From positions 1-64,000 of the forward strand of contig NW_001914920.1 of NCBI RefSeq assembly GCF_000208925.1: a stretch of DNA of 64,000 nt, given 5' to 3'. Shown one piece after another: positions 62,461-64,000 of the stretch. Below the pieces are notes generated by a model. The model did no database searches. It was not told where the DNA came from and saw only the letters and a program-made list of their open reading frames with translations. Source of the stretch: Entamoeba histolytica HM-1:IMSS. Taxonomy: Eukaryota; Evosea; Mastigamoebida; Endamoebidae. Each line of letters opens with the position of its first letter. Positions within the stretch are counted from its first letter, which is position 1. Position numbers and translations under genes: made by a program.

Positions 62461-63591
62461 TTAGAAGCATTTTCTGTGGACAATAGCTGGTCCAGATTCA
62501 TCATATTCTTCCTTGGTAATCCACATGTTTTGGAATGTAGAAAGTGAGGCAAGAATTGATCCTCCAATCCAGACTGAGTATTTTCTTTCTGGTGGTGCAA
62601 TAACCTTAATCTTCATTGTTGGTGGTGCTAATTGAATCATTTCCTTTTCAAGTCTGGTGTTAATACCTGGATACATTGATGTTCCTCCTGAAAGAACAAT
62701 ATTTCCATAAAGATCCTTTCTGATATCGACATCACATTTCATAATTGAATTGTAGGTAGTTTCATGAATACCATTGCATTCCATACCAAGGAATGATGGT
62801 TGAAAGAGGGCTTCTGGGCATCTGAATCTTTCATTTCCAACAGTAATAACTTGTCCATCTGGAAGTTCATAGCTCTTTTCAAGTTCACTGCTTGATGCAG
62901 CTTTTTGCATTTCTTCATTGAAATCTTCAGCAACATAGCAAAGTTTTTCTTTAATATCTCTGACAATTTCTCTTTCAGCAGTAGTGGTGAAAGCATATCC
63001 TCTTTCAGTTAAGATTTTCATGAGATAATCAGTAAGATCACGTCCTGCAAGATCAAGTCTAAGAATAGCATGTGGAAGTGAGAATCCTTCATAAATTGGG
63101 ACAGTGTGTGAAACTCCATCACCTGAATCCATAACAATACCAGTAGTTCTACCTGAGGCATATAATGAAAGAACAGCTTGAATTCCAACATACATAGCTG
63201 GGGTGTTGAATGTTTCAAACATAATTTGAGTCATCTTTTCTCTGTTAGCTTTTGGATTCATTGGGGCTTCAGTTAAAAGAACTGGATGTTCTTCTGGTGC
63301 AACTCTAAGTTCATTATAGAAAGTATGATGCCAGATCTTTTCCATATCGTCCCAATTGTTAACAATACCGTGTTCAATTGGATATTTAAGTGTAAGAATA
63401 CCTCTCTTTGATTGAGCTTCATCTCCAACATAAGCATCCTTTTGACCCATACCAGCCATAACTGAAACGTGTCTTGGTCTACCAACAATGGATGGGAATA
63501 CAGCTCTTGGTGCATCATCACCAGCAAATCCGGCTTTACACATTCCTGATCCATTATCTACAACAAGTGCTTGAACTTCTTCGTCTCCCAT
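62461..63591 (-). CDS. actin
   Basis: A 376-residue canonical actin, the main cytoskeletal ATPase. All nucleotide-binding parts are present: [20 protein letters not shown] near the start, [13 protein letters not shown] (near 153-165), and the adenine/phosphate-binding [10 protein letters not shown] near 300. The C-terminus is the usual PAIVHRKCF. The N-terminus [10 protein letters not shown] matches the form known for Entamoeba actin. It is single-exon. Antisense and shifted frames inside it are shadows. Entamoeba has several nearly identical actin genes; the strong codon bias (compared with its neighbours) fits high expression. Confidence 0.98.
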   Translation of the reverse strand: MGDEEVQALVVDNGSGMCKAGFAGDDAPRAVFPSIVGRPRHVSVMAGMGQKDAYVGDEAQSKRGILTLKYPIEHGIVNNWDDMEKIWHHTFYNELRVAPEEHPVLLTEAPMNPKANREKMTQIMFETFNTPAMYVGIQAVLSLYASGRTTGIVMDSGDGVSHTVPIYEGFSLPHAILRLDLAGRDLTDYLMKILTERGYAFTTTAEREIVRDIKEKLCYVAEDFNEEMQKAASSSELEKSYELPDGQVITVGNERFRCPEALFQPSFLGMECNGIHETTYNSIMKCDVDIRKDLYGNIVLSGGTSMYPGINTRLEKEMIQLAPPTMKIKVIAPPERKYSVWIGGSILASLSTFQNMWITKEEYDESGPAIVHRKCF

Positions 63592-64000
63592 ATTTATTTA
63601 ATGATAATTTATTTTAGTTTTTTTGTTTAAATATCAGTTCATTAGAGTTGAGAAAATAAACTTTTTAAAGTTCCTTACCGTTTCAATTTTAAGTTTTATC
63701 ACTTCTATTATTTAGTTCAACTCCTCTAATTATTGTAAAACCTTAACTCCTTAAAAACAAAAATGTTACATTGAAAAACAATATTTAAATTTTGTTTTAT
63801 TTTTAAATTATGCTATTAATAACAAAAAAATTAAATAATAACGTCTTCTAAAAATATAATTTGTCATAATATAATAATAGAAATATGAAATATTTTCTTC
63901 TAATAATACTAAAGTAAAATTTATAATAAAATTATTAGTGAAATAAATATAATTTTAGTTAAATTTACATTTTTATTGTTCCAAAAATAAATAATTGGAA
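63592..64000. other. A/T-rich region upstream of actin
   Basis: Upstream of the actin gene. Apart from the core promoter (separate entry) it is A/T-rich with no gene seen; it continues past the window edge. Confidence 0.5.
63625..63643 (-). promoter_or_regulatory. actin core promoter (GAAC and TATA-like elements)
   Basis: On the minus strand AATGAACT (63643-63636) is followed directly by GATATTTAAAC (63635-63625), close to the Entamoeba TATA-like consensus GTATTTAAA. A-rich Inr-like sequence (aaaaaaact) lies just downstream, and the ATG is at 63591. This fits the three-part Entamoeba core promoter, with the usual GAAC/TATA order. Confidence 0.75.

Noticed and set aside
1..64000. tRNA arrays, rRNA genes, CRISPR arrays or bacterial-type operons
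   Set aside because: None seen; the introns, gene families and promoter motifs are those of a eukaryote, and no clover-leaf tRNA or rRNA sequence was found.

Overview
The window is nuclear DNA of an Entamoeba species. The evidence is the very AT-rich sequence (intergenic stretches are nearly pure A/T), mostly intronless genes, introns that all begin GTTTGT and end in AG, a GAAC-type promoter element (AATGAACT) upstream of several starts, BspA-like and F-box-like leucine-rich-repeat families, an EhADH1-like alcohol dehydrogenase, and a decayed R2/R4-type LINE carrying a nested SINE. I cannot tell E. histolytica from its close relatives (E. dispar, E. nuttalli) by reading alone.

Layout. Positions 1-9.1 kb are repeat-rich: a TLDc-domain gene (768-1259, minus), 2.5 kb of AT-rich DNA, then a plus-strand LINE (about 3.8-9.1 kb) with broken ORF1 and ORF2. 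The LINE is split by a minus-strand SINE (4561-5221) with a perfect 24-bp target-site duplication. From 10.2 to 25.2 kb: an AAAP amino-acid transporter, a LYAR-type zinc-finger protein, the WASH-complex subunit WASHC4/SWIP, a Qc-SNARE (spliced), a stand-alone CBM20 protein, an unknown protein, an alkylsulfatase-like metallo-beta-lactamase, a candidate box C/D snoRNA and a transportin-3-like karyopherin. From 25.2 to 39.1 kb: a lipid-modified Smr protein, a 2.3-kb gap with a decayed gene, a Q-rich unknown, a small secreted protein, a two-RRM protein, a secreted Lys/Glu coiled-coil protein, a Rab6-like GTPase (three exons), a divergent Arl GTPase, an F-box/LRR-like protein and a mucin-like GPI-anchored protein. 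After 3 kb without genes, 42.1-48.6 kb has an FHA-like protein, an Entamoeba-specific unknown, a PQ-loop transporter (spliced), an alcohol dehydrogenase and a BspA-like LRR protein. From 48.7 to 63.6 kb: a 1,962-residue inactive-myotubularin/LRR/ROCO-like/kinase (spliced), RPC9, Rab11, a PP2C (spliced), a paralogue of the 43.4-kb unknown, the V-ATPase a subunit, a small lipid-anchor-like protein, a SINE/LINE 3' fragment and actin with a recognisable core promoter.

Together the genes are mainly housekeeping and endomembrane (WASH complex, two Rabs, Arl, SNARE, V-ATPase, PQ-loop carrier, actin), with surface or secreted proteins between them. The most original signals are structural. The SINE head carries tRNA-like A/B boxes at tRNA-like spacing, and its first ten bases form one of two interleaved perfect helices (pseudoknot topology). 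A short C/D snoRNA-like locus carries a 13-nt match to the conserved peptidyl-transferase segment of LSU rRNA and is flanked by 14-bp direct repeats. Several split genes were rejoined by reading GTTTGT...AG introns by eye; those models are inference until tested against RNA.
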